Shown: positions 16,992 to 27,137, counted from the stretch's first letter. The stretch is 64,000 nucleotides of DNA from DATGMP01 sp035293565 (GCA_035293565.1 DATGMP010000160.1:71612-135611); one strand, 5' to 3'. The notes: generated by a model from the letters alone, not told the origin. Numbers and translations: made by a program.

Positions 16992-17890
16992 GGTTTCGCG
17001 ACGCCGCCGTCGACAACCTCGTTCCGGCGCGCCAGGATCTTGATGACCTCGGCCGCCGTCTCCTCGATCGAGCGGCGGGTCACGTCGATGACCGGCCACC
17101 CCATCTTGGTGTAGAAGCGGCGGGCTTCGGCGACTTCGGCCCGAACTTCCTCGAGGTCTGCATATTTCGTCACCTCCGGCTGGTTCAGGGATCGGAGGCG
17201 ATTGCGGCGAATCGAAGCCAGCCGCTCCGGGTCCTCGGTCAGCCCGACGATCAGCGGCGCGGCCGGGGAGGTCAGGATTTCCGGCAGCGGCGCATTCGGC
17301 ACATACGGCACGTTCGCGGCCTTGATGCCCCGATTCGCCAAATAGATGCAGGTCGGGGTCTTCGACGTGCGCGAGACACCGACCAGGATCACGTCGGCCG
17401 CGTCCAGCTTCCAGGGCGATTGGCCGTCATCCTGCGCCAGCGCATAGTCCATGGCGTCGAGCCGGCTGAAATACTCGGCGTTCATCGTGTGTTGCCGACC
17501 GGGCTGAGCCTTGCTTTCGAGGCCCAGATAGGCGGCAAGGCCGATCAAGATCGGATCGAGGATCGGGATACAGGGCAGCTGCATTCCTCGGCACGCATTT
17601 TCGAGCGTCGAGCGTAGATCCTTGTCGACCAACGTGAACAGCACGATTCCGGGATGGTCGCGGATGCCTTCGAGCGCGAGCGCGAGCTGGCGCTGGGTAC
17701 GAACCAGATTCCAGAAATGCTCCAGCGGCCGGACGCCGTCGAATTGGGCAGCGCAAGCGCGCGCCGCGCTGATCACAGTCTCGCCGGTCGCATCCGAGAC
17801 GAGATGCATATGAAATTCGCGCAACTGATGCCCCTGCTCCTGGGTCCGATCCAAGTGTTCGGGATGATTCTGTGGACGAAACCTTTCCAT
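16988..17890 (-). CDS. ppsR: Pyruvate, phosphate dikinase / PEP synthase regulatory protein (PSRP, DUF299)
   Basis: A bifunctional ADP-dependent kinase and phosphate-dependent phosphorylase that switches PPDK or PEP synthase off and on. HMHLVSDATGETV is the family N-terminal motif and GVSRTSKTPTCIYLANRG the P-loop-like nucleotide site; RRFYTKMGWPVIDVTRRSIEETA is typical near the C-terminus. The start is uncertain: ATG 17890 gives 300 aa; ATG 17809 (MHLVSDATGET) would make the protein start right at the motif. This is the RP001-type gene that flanks the origin in Rickettsia and Caulobacter. It heads the maf-aroE-coaE-dnaQ operon. Confidence 0.92.
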   Translation of the reverse strand: MERFRPQNHPEHLDRTQEQGHQLREFHMHLVSDATGETVISAARACAAQFDGVRPLEHFWNLVRTQRQLALALEGIRDHPGIVLFTLVDKDLRSTLENACRGMQLPCIPILDPILIGLAAYLGLESKAQPGRQHTMNAEYFSRLDAMDYALAQDDGQSPWKLDAADVILVGVSRTSKTPTCIYLANRGIKAANVPYVPNAPLPEILTSPAAPLIVGLTEDPERLASIRRNRLRSLNQPEVTKYADLEEVRAEVAEARRFYTKMGWPVIDVTRRSIEETAAEVIKILARRNEVVDGGVAKP

Positions 17891-18218
17891 CCCTAAAACA
17901 TGGGAAAGCCATGCACGTTCGCACGAGTTTAGGCAACGATGTCTGCACCGGCTAAAGGATTTCGCGCGCCCCACCCGAGTCGGGTGAATGAACGATCCTC
18001 AGGCAATCCATCCCCAGGATTCAGATCTTTCGGAAGGTCGGGATTTCTCGGTTTCACCAGCCTTATCAGACTAATCGTCCGCTCTTCGGATGCGCCGTCC
18101 ATCTGGGCAAAAATCGGTGGATGAACAACGCAAAACGGATAATCCCCAAGATCCACCCATATCCATCTTCCTCCAACGATTCTAAAACCAAGAATCTTTG
18201 TTTGAGGTCAATCCAAGA
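17891..18218. other. Putative chromosomal replication origin (oriC) between ppsR and hemE
   Basis: A 328-nt gene-free gap between the divergent ppsR and hemE genes, the position of the mapped Caulobacter and Rickettsia origins. It holds four GANTC (CcrM-type) sites: 17977-17981, 18018-18022, 18178-18182 and 18192-18196. Two palindromes carry three of them: CACCCGA-G-TCGGGTG (17972-17986) and GATTCT/AGAATC (18178-18183/18191-18196). Degenerate DnaA-box-like words cluster at 18116-18167: GGTGGATGA, AACGGATAA (TTATCCGTT on the other strand), AGATCCACC and ATATCCATC. The segment next to hemE (about 18178-18220) is clearly AT-richer than its surroundings and could be the unwinding element. No perfect DnaA box and no TTAA-N7-TTAA CtrA site was found. 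Placement rests mainly on synteny. Confidence 0.6.
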
Positions 18219-19259
18219 ATGAGCGTTATGAACGCGGCCAATAAGCCCTTTCTCGCGGCGCTCGGCGGCAAGAATATTAGACCGGCGCCGATCTGGCTGA
18301 TGCGGCAGGCAGGCCGATACCTGCCGGAATATCGGGCGCTCAGAGAGAAGGCGCGGGACTTTCTCGATTTCTGCTTTACGCCCGAGCTCGCGATCGAGGC
18401 GACGGTTCAGCCGATCCGTCGCTACGGTTTGGACGCGGCGATTTTGTTTTCCGACATTCTGACCGTGCCTTGGGCGCTTGGGCAGAAGGTCGCATTCGTC
18501 GAGGGTGAGGGGCCGAAGCTCGAGCCGTTGCGGACTCCTGCCGATTTGGACCGGCTGCGGCATGAGGATGTGCCTGGGAAGCTTCAGCCGGTGTACGACA
18601 CGGTTGCCGGCGTCGCGCAGCTCTTGCCGAAAGGCACGGCCTTAATCGGATTTGCCGGGGCGCCATGGACCGTCGCGGCCTATATGGTCGAGGGGAACGG
18701 CAGCCGCGATTTCGCGCAGGCGAAAGGCTGGGCAATGGCCGATCCTGATGGATTCGGTCGGCTGATCGCCGCGTTGGTCGATGCGACGGTGACGCATTTG
18801 GGCGCGCAGATTGCGGCTGGTGCAGAAGCGGTTCAGCTCTTCGACAGCTGGGCGGGCGTTCTGGGCGAGGCGGAGTTCCGCCGCTGGGTGATCCAGCCGA
18901 CGCGAAGCATCGTCGACCGACTACAAAAAAGATATCCTGGAATCCGGATCATCGGCTTCCCGCGAGGCGCCGGGGGCATGCTGGGCCCCTATGCGCGGGA
19001 GGCGGGCGTGACCGTCGTCGGGCTGGACACGCAGGCGCCGCTCGACTGGGCGATTTCCCAGGTGCCCCGGTCAATGCCGCTGCAAGGCAATCTCGATCCG
19101 GTCGCGCTGGTGACCGGCGGGCCGGTGCTTCGCGACCGAACCCGCGCGATCTTGGACGCGATGCAGGGCCGCCCTTTCGTGTTCAATCTCGGCCATGGGG
19201 TGCCTATGACCACGCCACCGGAGCATGTGGCCGAGCTGGTTCGGCTGGTCCGCGCCTGA
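18219..19259 (+). CDS. hemE: Uroporphyrinogen decarboxylase
   Basis: A 346-aa HemE converting uroporphyrinogen III to coproporphyrinogen III. PAPIWLMRQAGRYLPEYR is the substrate-binding signature; FSDILTVPWALG carries the catalytic Asp, and GFAGAPWTVAAYMVEG is the second signature. ATG 18219 (MSVMNAANKPF) is chosen; the frame is open to a TTG at 18198 and ATG 18228 is also possible. hemH starts on the base after the stop codon, so hemE-hemH-hemJ form one operon pointing away from the putative origin. Confidence 0.96.
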   Translation: MSVMNAANKPFLAALGGKNIRPAPIWLMRQAGRYLPEYRALREKARDFLDFCFTPELAIEATVQPIRRYGLDAAILFSDILTVPWALGQKVAFVEGEGPKLEPLRTPADLDRLRHEDVPGKLQPVYDTVAGVAQLLPKGTALIGFAGAPWTVAAYMVEGNGSRDFAQAKGWAMADPDGFGRLIAALVDATVTHLGAQIAAGAEAVQLFDSWAGVLGEAEFRRWVIQPTRSIVDRLQKRYPGIRIIGFPRGAGGMLGPYAREAGVTVVGLDTQAPLDWAISQVPRSMPLQGNLDPVALVTGGPVLRDRTRAILDAMQGRPFVFNLGHGVPMTTPPEHVAELVRLVRA

Positions 19260-20309
19260 ATGGCGAAGAAGCTTGCCGTCGTTTTGATGAATCTGGGCGG
19301 TCCGGAATCGCTTGAGACGGTGCGGCCCTTTCTTTTCAACCTGTTCAGCGACCCGGCGATCTTTCGGTTGCCGCAGCCTTTTCGGAGCTTGCTGGCCGCT
19401 TTGGTCGCAAAACGGCGCACGAAGGTCGCGGTCGAGATCTACCGCGCGATCGGCGGGAGCTCACCGCTGCTTACCAATACCGAGGCGCAAGCCCGGGCGG
19501 TGGAAGCTGAGCTTGCCGGAGACCGGGATGTTCGGGTGTTCGTCGCGATGCGCTATTGGCATCCTTTTACGATCGAGACCGTGCGCCAGGTTCAGGATTG
19601 GGGCGCCGACGAAGTGGTCCTGCTGCCGCTCTACCCGCAATTTTCAACCACGACGACCGCCTCGAGTCTGGCGGAGTGGGAGCGAGCGGCTTGGTTTTTG
19701 AGATTCGCCGTCCCGACGTCGAGCGTCTGCTGTTACCCGGAGGAGCCGGGTTTCATATCGGCCATGGCCGCCGGCATCGCACGCGAGCTGGACGAGGCGG
19801 AACGGCATGGAAGGCCTCGGCTCTTATTGTCGGCGCACGGCCTGCCGGAGCGCGTGGTGGCCGCCGGCGATCCCTATCGTTTCCAATGCACGCTGACCGC
19901 GGCTGCGATCGTAAAAGCTTTGGGTCGCCCGGAGCTGGACTGGGTCCTCTGCTATCAAAGCCGTGTCGGGCCGATGAAATGGATCGGGCCTTCGACCGAC
20001 AGCGAGGTGGCGAGGGCCGGCGGCGACCGGGTGCCGGTCGTGATCGCGCCGATCGCCTTTGTCTCGGAGCATTCCGAGACCCTGTTCGAGATCGAGATCG
20101 AGTATCGCAAGCAAGCGGCCGACGCCGGCGTGCCCTACTTCACGCGCGTTCCCGCGGTCGGCGCCGATCCCCGCTTCATAGCGGCGCTCGCGAGGCTGGT
20201 GAGGGCGGCTCTCGGTGCTCAGGCGAAGATTTTCTCCGGCTCGGACAGCCGGATTTGTCCGGCAAGTTGCAAGGCTTGTCTTCTGAAGTCAGCGGCGGGG
20301 ACGGGTTGA
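19260..20309 (+). CDS. hemH: Ferrochelatase, probably with a C-terminal [2Fe-2S] site
   Basis: A 349-aa ferrochelatase inserting Fe(II) into protoporphyrin IX. VVLMNLGGPESLETVRPFL is the N-terminal signature, LLLSAHGLPERVVAAGDPY contains the catalytic His, and VIAPIAFVSEHSETLFEIEIEY the acidic proton path. The C-terminus has three Cys (C333, C337, C340; CPASCKAC) and an internal pair C157-C158. Caulobacter and mycobacterial enzymes carry a [2Fe-2S] cluster held by one internal and three C-terminal Cys, so this one probably does too. The stop overlaps the hemJ ATG by 1 nt. Confidence 0.95.
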   Translation: MAKKLAVVLMNLGGPESLETVRPFLFNLFSDPAIFRLPQPFRSLLAALVAKRRTKVAVEIYRAIGGSSPLLTNTEAQARAVEAELAGDRDVRVFVAMRYWHPFTIETVRQVQDWGADEVVLLPLYPQFSTTTTASSLAEWERAAWFLRFAVPTSSVCCYPEEPGFISAMAAGIARELDEAERHGRPRLLLSAHGLPERVVAAGDPYRFQCTLTAAAIVKALGRPELDWVLCYQSRVGPMKWIGPSTDSEVARAGGDRVPVVIAPIAFVSEHSETLFEIEIEYRKQAADAGVPYFTRVPAVGADPRFIAALARLVRAALGAQAKIFSGSDSRICPASCKACLLKSAAGTG

Positions 20310-20743
20310 TGAGCGGCTTATATACGTGGATCAAGGCACTGCACGTGATCTCGGTGATTGCCTGGATGGCCGCGATGTTCTATCTGCCGCGGCTCTTCGT
20401 TTACCATACGCAAGTGGCGCCGGGCTCGGAAGCGAGCGAGATGCTCAAGGTGATGGAGCGCAGACTGATGCGCGCCATCATGAACCCGGCGATGATCGCA
20501 ACTTTGCTTTTCGGCCTCGCGATGCTGGCGATGAACCCGGCGCTGCTTCAGCAGGGCTGGCTGATCGTGAAGCTGCTGTTCGTGGCGATATTGTTCGGAA
20601 TGCATCATGCCATGATCGGCTGGCGCAGGGCTTTTGAGCAGGACCGCAACCGACGGTCGGAGCGATTTTTCAGGATCGCGAACGAGGTGCCGACGGTCAC
20701 CGTGATCGTCATCGTGATCATGGTCATCGTGCGTCCATTTTGA
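20309..20743 (+). CDS. hemJ: HemJ-type protoporphyrinogen IX oxidase
   Basis: A 144-aa four-helix membrane protein of the HemJ (UPF0093) family, which oxidises protoporphyrinogen IX in bacteria lacking HemG and HemY. WIKALHVISVIAWMAAMFYLPRLFVYH contains the conserved His and the WMAxxFYLPRLFVYH pattern; WLIVKLLFVAILFGMHH and FFRIANEVPTVTVIVIVIMVIVRPF form later helices. The ATG overlaps the hemH stop (TGATG). Its place right after hemE-hemH and before rho is conserved in alphaproteobacteria and supports the assignment. Confidence 0.94.
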   Translation: MSGLYTWIKALHVISVIAWMAAMFYLPRLFVYHTQVAPGSEASEMLKVMERRLMRAIMNPAMIATLLFGLAMLAMNPALLQQGWLIVKLLFVAILFGMHHAMIGWRRAFEQDRNRRSERFFRIANEVPTVTVIVIVIMVIVRPF

Positions 20744-20800
20744 GCGCGCGAAAGTCACAACCAGACCCGCAGGGAATGGACTGGCTGCCCGTTGAGAGGG

Positions 20801-20860
20801 TGGAAGGAAACATCCCCCTTCCAGTTGCCTGCCCCGCCGCTAGACGGCGGGGCAATCTTT
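20801..20860 (+). terminator. Tandem hairpins after hemJ, the second terminator-like
   Basis: Two stems follow hemJ. The first is TGGAAGG/CCTTCCA (20801-20807/20817-20823). The second is a 9-bp GC stem GCCCCGCCG/CGGCGGGGC (20831-20839/20845-20853) with loop CTAGA, followed by AATCTTT. The second looks like an intrinsic terminator with a short T-tract, ending the hem operon upstream of the rho promoter. Confidence 0.6.
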
Positions 20861-20919
20861 CAGACGGCAAGCCGCCCGTATTTCGTCGCGACAGAACGAA
20901 TTGTGGCGGAATGGTGTCA

Positions 20920-20948
20920 TTGACAATATGTCACGCCCGCCCTAACTA
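20920..20948 (+). promoter_or_regulatory. Sigma-70-type promoter of rho
   Basis: A perfect -35 TTGACA (20920-20925), a 17-nt spacer and TAACTA as -10 (20943-20948). Transcription should start near 20955, leaving a leader of about 145 nt before the rho ATG. Position after the terminator hairpins and optimal spacing make this the best promoter match in the window. Confidence 0.7.
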
Positions 20949-20954
20949 TGGGGG

Positions 20955-21099
20955 CTAGAGCGGACCGTCGACGGATTCTGTAGAAAACGGACGTGTGCGC
21001 GGCGCCCCCAAACGGGTCGGCGCAATTTTCCTCCCTCCCTCCCCACGTTGTCGCCCGTATCAAGAAAAGGCGACCGTACCCACCCGATTTAAGGCACCG
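20955..21099 (+). promoter_or_regulatory. rho 5' leader with C-rich, rut-like stretch
   Basis: Between the predicted start site and the rho ATG lies a leader with no gene. Positions 21029-21057 are C-rich and G-poor (TTTTCCTCCCTCCCTCCCC, then ACGTTGTCGCCCG), the base composition Rho prefers for loading. GTCGCC (21050-21055) and GGCGAC (21069-21074) can pair. Autoregulation by Rho-dependent attenuation in the leader is established in E. coli; here it is an inference from composition only. Confidence 0.4.
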
Positions 21100-22362
21100 A
21101 TGGATCTCGCTGAATTAAAGAAGAAATCTCCCGCCGAGCTACTGGCGTTCGCGGAGGAGTTGCAGATTGAGAATGTAGGCTCGCTGCGCAAACAAGACAT
21201 GCTGTTCGCCATCCTGAAGACGTTGGCGGAAAATGACGTCGCGATCTTCGGATCGGGCGTGCTCGAGGTCCTGCAAGACGGCTTCGGCTTTCTGAGGTCG
21301 CCCGAAGAGAACTATCTTGCGGGGCCGGACGACATCTATGTTTCGCCGAGCCAGGTGCGCCGCTTCGGTCTTCGCACAGGCGATACGGTTGAAGGCCAGA
21401 TCCGGGCGCCGAAGGATGGAGAGCGCTATTTCGCGTTGCTCAAGGTCAATACGATCAATTTCCAGGATCCGGAGAATGTCCGCCACCGGATCAATTTCGA
21501 CAATCTGACGCCGCTGTACCCCGACCGGAAGATCACCCTCGAGATCGAGGGCGATCCCACTAAAAACAAAGACATGACGCTTCGCGTCATCGATCTTGTC
21601 TCGCCCTTGGGGATGGGGCAGCGCGCCTTGATCGTCGCCCAGCCCCGCACCGGCAAGACGGTGATGCTGCAGAACATCGCCGCCGCGGTCGCGGCCAACC
21701 ACCCGGACATCTATCTGATCGTGCTGCTGATCGACGAGCGGCCGGAAGAGGTGACGGACATGGCTCGCTCAGTGAAGGGCGAGGTTGTCTCCTCGACGTT
21801 CGATGAGCCGGCGTCACGCCACGTCCAGGTCGCCGAGATGGTGATCGAGAAAGCCAAGCGCCTCGTCGAGCACAAGCGCGACGTGGTCATTCTGCTGGAT
21901 TCGATCACCCGTCTGGCGCGGGCCTACAACACGGTCGTGCCGTCATCCGGCAAGGTGTTGACCGGCGGTGTCGACGCCAACGCGCTGCAGCGGCCGAAAC
22001 GCTTCTTCGGCGCGGCACGAAACATCGAGCAGGGCGGAAGCCTCACGATTATCGCGACGGCGCTGATCGACACCGGCAGCCGCATGGATGAAGTGATCTT
22101 CGAAGAGTTCAAAGGCACCGGCAATTCGGAAATCGTGCTCGACCGCAAGCTTTCCGACAAGCGCACTTTCCCAGCCATCGACATCTCCAAGTCGGGCACG
22201 CGCAAAGAGGAATTGCTGGTCGACCGCGCAACGCTCAGCAAGATGTGGGTGCTGCGACGCATCCTCAATCCGATGGGCACGGGGGATGCGATCGAGTTCG
22301 TGCTCGACAAGCTGAAGCACACGAAAAACAACTCCGATTTCTTCCAATCGATGAACCAATAG
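21100..22362 (+). CDS. rho: Transcription termination factor Rho
   Basis: A 420-aa hexameric RNA helicase. The N-terminal RNA-binding domain has ELKKKSPAELLAFAEELQI and the cold-shock fold with DGFGFLRSPEENYLAGPDDIYVSPSQVRRF. The ATPase core has Walker A VAQPRTGKTVML, IVLLIDERPEEVTDM, Walker B VVILLDSITRLARAYN, the Q-loop segment around GGVDANALQRPKRFFGAARN and the R-loop ATALIDTGSRMDEVIFEEFKGTGN. ATG 21100 is chosen; the frame is open upstream to 20995 but the family starts here (MDLAELKKK). Confidence 0.97.
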   Translation: MDLAELKKKSPAELLAFAEELQIENVGSLRKQDMLFAILKTLAENDVAIFGSGVLEVLQDGFGFLRSPEENYLAGPDDIYVSPSQVRRFGLRTGDTVEGQIRAPKDGERYFALLKVNTINFQDPENVRHRINFDNLTPLYPDRKITLEIEGDPTKNKDMTLRVIDLVSPLGMGQRALIVAQPRTGKTVMLQNIAAAVAANHPDIYLIVLLIDERPEEVTDMARSVKGEVVSSTFDEPASRHVQVAEMVIEKAKRLVEHKRDVVILLDSITRLARAYNTVVPSSGKVLTGGVDANALQRPKRFFGAARNIEQGGSLTIIATALIDTGSRMDEVIFEEFKGTGNSEIVLDRKLSDKRTFPAIDISKSGTRKEELLVDRATLSKMWVLRRILNPMGTGDAIEFVLDKLKHTKNNSDFFQSMNQ

Positions 22363-22385
22363 CCTTCATGGCCCTATAATCGGGC

Positions 22386-23234
22386 ATGGTGGCAAAACAG
22401 ATAGCGGCGCTCCGGCAGGCGATCCTCGGTTGGATACGCCCTCCGGGCGTCTTCAGGTTCGACACGATTCTAGCGGCCAGGGCGGAGATCCGGGCCGTTC
22501 TGGCTGAGCCCAGGCACGCCGATCCTTTGAGACTCGAGCGCTCGGGCTATCGCGTCTATTCGCAGTTCGATGAAGACGGGATCATTGCCGAGATCTTCCG
22601 CCGGATCGGCGAGACCGCGCGGACCTTCGTCGAGTTCGGGGCAGGCGACGGTTTCGAGAATTGCACGGCCTTTCTCCTGCTTCAGGGTTGGTCAGGCCTT
22701 TGGATCGAGGGCGATCCCCAGCGTGTGGAGACGATCAGATCCGCGCGTGCGCAGGAGATCACCGCCGGCAAGCTCAGCGTCCGCCAGGCGCTTGTCACGC
22801 CGGACAATATCGATTCGCTGATTGCGTCAGCCGGGTTCAAGGGCGAGATCGACCTGCTTTCGGTTGATATCGACGGCAACGACCATCACGTGCTCGATCG
22901 CATCGAGATCGTGCGGCCGCGGGCCGTCGTCGTCGAATACAATGCGAAGTTTCCGCCGCCGGTCAAATGGGTGATGCCCCGCGACGATCGGCACGTTTGG
23001 GACGAGAGCGATCAATCCGGCGCTTCGCTCGCAGCCCTGCATGAGATGATGGCCGGCCGTGGCTATGCCCTGGTCGGCTGTTCGATCGCGGGGGTCAATG
23101 CCTTCTTCGTCCGCGAGGATTTGGCCGAAGGCAAGTTCGCCCAACCCTTCGATCCGGAGAATCATTATCAGCCGCCGCGCTATTATCTGGCGCCTGGCTT
23201 TTACGTCGGGCATCCCGCGCGCAAGCCGCGCTGA
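22386..23234 (+). CDS. FkbM-like SAM-dependent methyltransferase
   Basis: A 282-aa protein with the pattern of FkbM-type methyltransferases. SQFDEDGIIAEIFRRIG precedes the SAM motif I, TFVEFGAGDGFENCTAFLLLQGWSGLWIEGDP, and DLLSVDIDGNDHHVLDRIEIVRPRAVVVEYNAKFPPP is the central motif. Such proteins methylate sugars, lipids or small molecules; the substrate is not predictable. No glycosyltransferase or polysaccharide gene lies nearby. It begins 24 nt after rho and is probably co-transcribed with it. It is an accessory insert in the otherwise conserved rho-mnmE interval. Confidence 0.78.
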   Translation: MVAKQIAALRQAILGWIRPPGVFRFDTILAARAEIRAVLAEPRHADPLRLERSGYRVYSQFDEDGIIAEIFRRIGETARTFVEFGAGDGFENCTAFLLLQGWSGLWIEGDPQRVETIRSARAQEITAGKLSVRQALVTPDNIDSLIASAGFKGEIDLLSVDIDGNDHHVLDRIEIVRPRAVVVEYNAKFPPPVKWVMPRDDRHVWDESDQSGASLAALHEMMAGRGYALVGCSIAGVNAFFVREDLAEGKFAQPFDPENHYQPPRYYLAPGFYVGHPARKPR

Positions 23235-23241
23235 TCGATCC

Positions 23242-24228
23242 TCAAGGGATGAGGATCAGCGACCCGATTGCTTTCCGGCTTTCGAGCACGCGATGCGCCG
23301 CGGCTGCGTCGGCGAGCGGGAAGCGCCCGGCGATCGTGGGCTTCACGACGCCGCGATGGATGACGTCGAAAAGTGAGGCTGCGCTCTCCATCAGCTCCCG
23401 ACGTGTCGCGATGTAATCCCAGAGTGCCGCGCGGGTTACGAAGAGCGATCCTCGGTCGTTGAGGGCCGAGAGCTCGATCGGCGGCGGCCTGCCCGACGCA
23501 TTACCGCAGGATACCAGGAGCCCGCGCCGGGCCAACGAGTCGAGCGAGCCGGTGAAGGTCTCCTTGCCGATCGTGTCGTAAACGACCGGCACGCCCAGCC
23601 CGTCGGTGACCTCGCGCACCTTGGCGGGCCAGGCCGGATCGCCGGTGAGAAATACGTGCTCGGCGCCATTGGCCTGGGCGATCGGAAGCTTGTCGGCGCT
23701 GCCGACGGCGCCGATCACGTGAGCGCCGAGAAATCGCGCCCATTGGCACATGATCAGGCCGAGGCCGCCCGCGGCGGCATGCACCAGAATCGTGTCGCCT
23801 TTCTTGACCGGATAGGCGCGCCGCAGAAGATATTCGGCCGTCATGCCGCGCAGGAGGAGCGAAGCGGCGGTCGCGTCCTCGATCCAGCTGGGTAGAGGGA
23901 CGAGCCGATCCGCTGGATAGAGCCGCGCCTCGGCATAGGCGCCGATCGGCGGCCCGCTATAGGCGACCCGGTCTCCGACCTTGAAGCCTTCGACCCGCTC
24001 GCCGACGGCTTCGACCATTCCGGCGGCTTCGAAGCCGAGCGTGATCGGGAGCCTGTTCCCGTAGAGGCCGCTGCGATTGTAGATATCGGTGAAATTGACG
24101 CCGATTGCGGTTTGCTTCAGCCGCACCTGGCCCGGTCCGGGGTCGCCGATCTCGGCCTCCTCCAGCCGCATGACCTCGGGGCCGCCGGTCTCGTGAATGC
24201 GGATCAGTCGCGTGCGCATTGGGGTCAT
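23242..24228 (-). CDS. Quinone oxidoreductase-like zinc-free MDR protein
   Basis: A 328-aa member of the NADPH:quinone reductase branch of medium-chain dehydrogenases. GVNFTDIYNRSGLY and LPITLGFEAAGMVEAVGERV are the N-terminal catalytic fold; ILVHAAAGGLGLIMCQWARFLGAHVIGAVGS is the NADPH-binding Rossmann motif. Zinc-binding Cys and His are absent, as in QOR. ATG 24228 overlaps the stop of the DinB-like gene (ATGA); ATG 24219 (MRTRLIRIHE) is an alternative. It is the last gene of a three-gene minus-strand operon. Confidence 0.9.
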   Translation of the reverse strand: MTPMRTRLIRIHETGGPEVMRLEEAEIGDPGPGQVRLKQTAIGVNFTDIYNRSGLYGNRLPITLGFEAAGMVEAVGERVEGFKVGDRVAYSGPPIGAYAEARLYPADRLVPLPSWIEDATAASLLLRGMTAEYLLRRAYPVKKGDTILVHAAAGGLGLIMCQWARFLGAHVIGAVGSADKLPIAQANGAEHVFLTGDPAWPAKVREVTDGLGVPVVYDTIGKETFTGSLDSLARRGLLVSCGNASGRPPPIELSALNDRGSLFVTRAALWDYIATRRELMESAASLFDVIHRGVVKPTIAGRFPLADAAAAHRVLESRKAIGSLILIP

Positions 24229-24718
24229 CTTGCCGGCATCGCGGGCAGGTCGGTGATGCCGTAATCGACCCCCAGACGCGCGAGCTGATCGGTCAGTTGG
24301 CCGCGATGGTGAGTCTGGTGGTTGAACATATGGACCACGAGTTGCCAGGCGGGGCGCTCGTAGCTCTGGCCGCTGATCCGTGAAACGTAACGGAAGGGTG
24401 CCGCGAGCCAAGTATCGTTCAATTTTTCGGCCCAGCCGAGGATCCGGGCGTCGAGGGCACGCCGTGCGTCGCGGAGCGCATCGAAGTCCGCATAGAGCTC
24501 CTCGCGCGGCCCGAACGGAGCGGTTTCACCGGTCTCAAACCGCGTCATCCAGCCGATATCGCCGAAGATCAAGTGATTGAGCGTCCCGTGAATCGAGCCG
24601 AAGAAGGAATTGTCGGCCCGCTTCCGCAGGGAATCATCGATCCCGGCGCAGGCCGCCAGCAGCTGTTCGTTCTGCCAGCGCCCATACTCGGCCATCAGCG
24701 TACAATAGGCGCGACTGA

Positions 24719-24722
<4 letters not shown>
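24225..24722 (-). CDS. DinB-family protein
   Basis: A 165-aa four-helix protein of the DinB/YfiT superfamily. The three expected metal-ligand His are in GTLNHLIFGDIGW (helix 2) and MFNHQTHHRGQLTDQLARLG (helix 4, H-x3-H-type). DinB-like proteins include bacillithiol- and mycothiol-dependent transferases and many of unknown function. The ATG overlaps the stop of the upstream thioredoxin-domain gene by 4 nt, and its own stop overlaps the quinone oxidoreductase start. A thiol- or redox-related role for the operon is an inference. Confidence 0.85.
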
Positions 24723-26746
<2,024 letters not shown>

Positions 26747-26855
26747 GCGATCCTTTAAAGGATGAGGTCCGGGCGCGGCGCGCCCGCGTTGCGCGGCGGC
26801 CATCCATTGGCTAGTGTCGCTGCGCGCCGCAATTTTAGGGCAACCCCCAGCCGAG

Positions 26856-27119
26856 ATGAAGGTTCACGTCGACATCGACTGTACGCCCGAGGAGGCGCGC
26901 GCCTTTTTCGGCCTGCCGGATGTGGGCCCGATGCAGGCCACGCTGATGAAGGAGGTCGAGGACCGGACGCTCGCCGCCATGAGGGCCGTCGATCCCGACA
27001 CACTGCTCAAGACCTGGCTGCCCGCCTCGCTGCAGGGGCTGGAGCAGCTGCAGAAGATGTTCTGGAGTGCCGTCGCCGAGTCGACCCCTTCGAAGGGCAC
27101 TGATAAGGACAAGCGTTGA
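26856..27119 (+). CDS. Small conserved alphaproteobacterial protein (DUF6489-like)
   Basis: An 87-aa soluble protein starting MKVHVDIDCTPEEARAFFGLPDVGPMQ, a sequence pattern I associate with the DUF6489 family, found mostly in alphaproteobacteria and often near phasin or polymer-related genes. The rest is helical (LMKEVEDRTLAAMRAVDPDTLLKTWLPA, QGLEQLQKMFWSAVAE), resembling the amphipathic helices of phasin-like proteins. No function is established. ATG 26856 is chosen over a longer frame that starts at 26814. The ferredoxin gene follows after 18 nt. Confidence 0.75.
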   Translation: MKVHVDIDCTPEEARAFFGLPDVGPMQATLMKEVEDRTLAAMRAVDPDTLLKTWLPASLQGLEQLQKMFWSAVAESTPSKGTDKDKR

Positions 27120-27137
27120 ATCTGAAGGAGAATCCGA

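Noticed and set aside
18134..18142. TTATCCGTT (reverse strand) as a true DnaA box
   Set aside because: Only six of nine bases match TTATCCACA; kept only as part of a degenerate cluster in the origin call.
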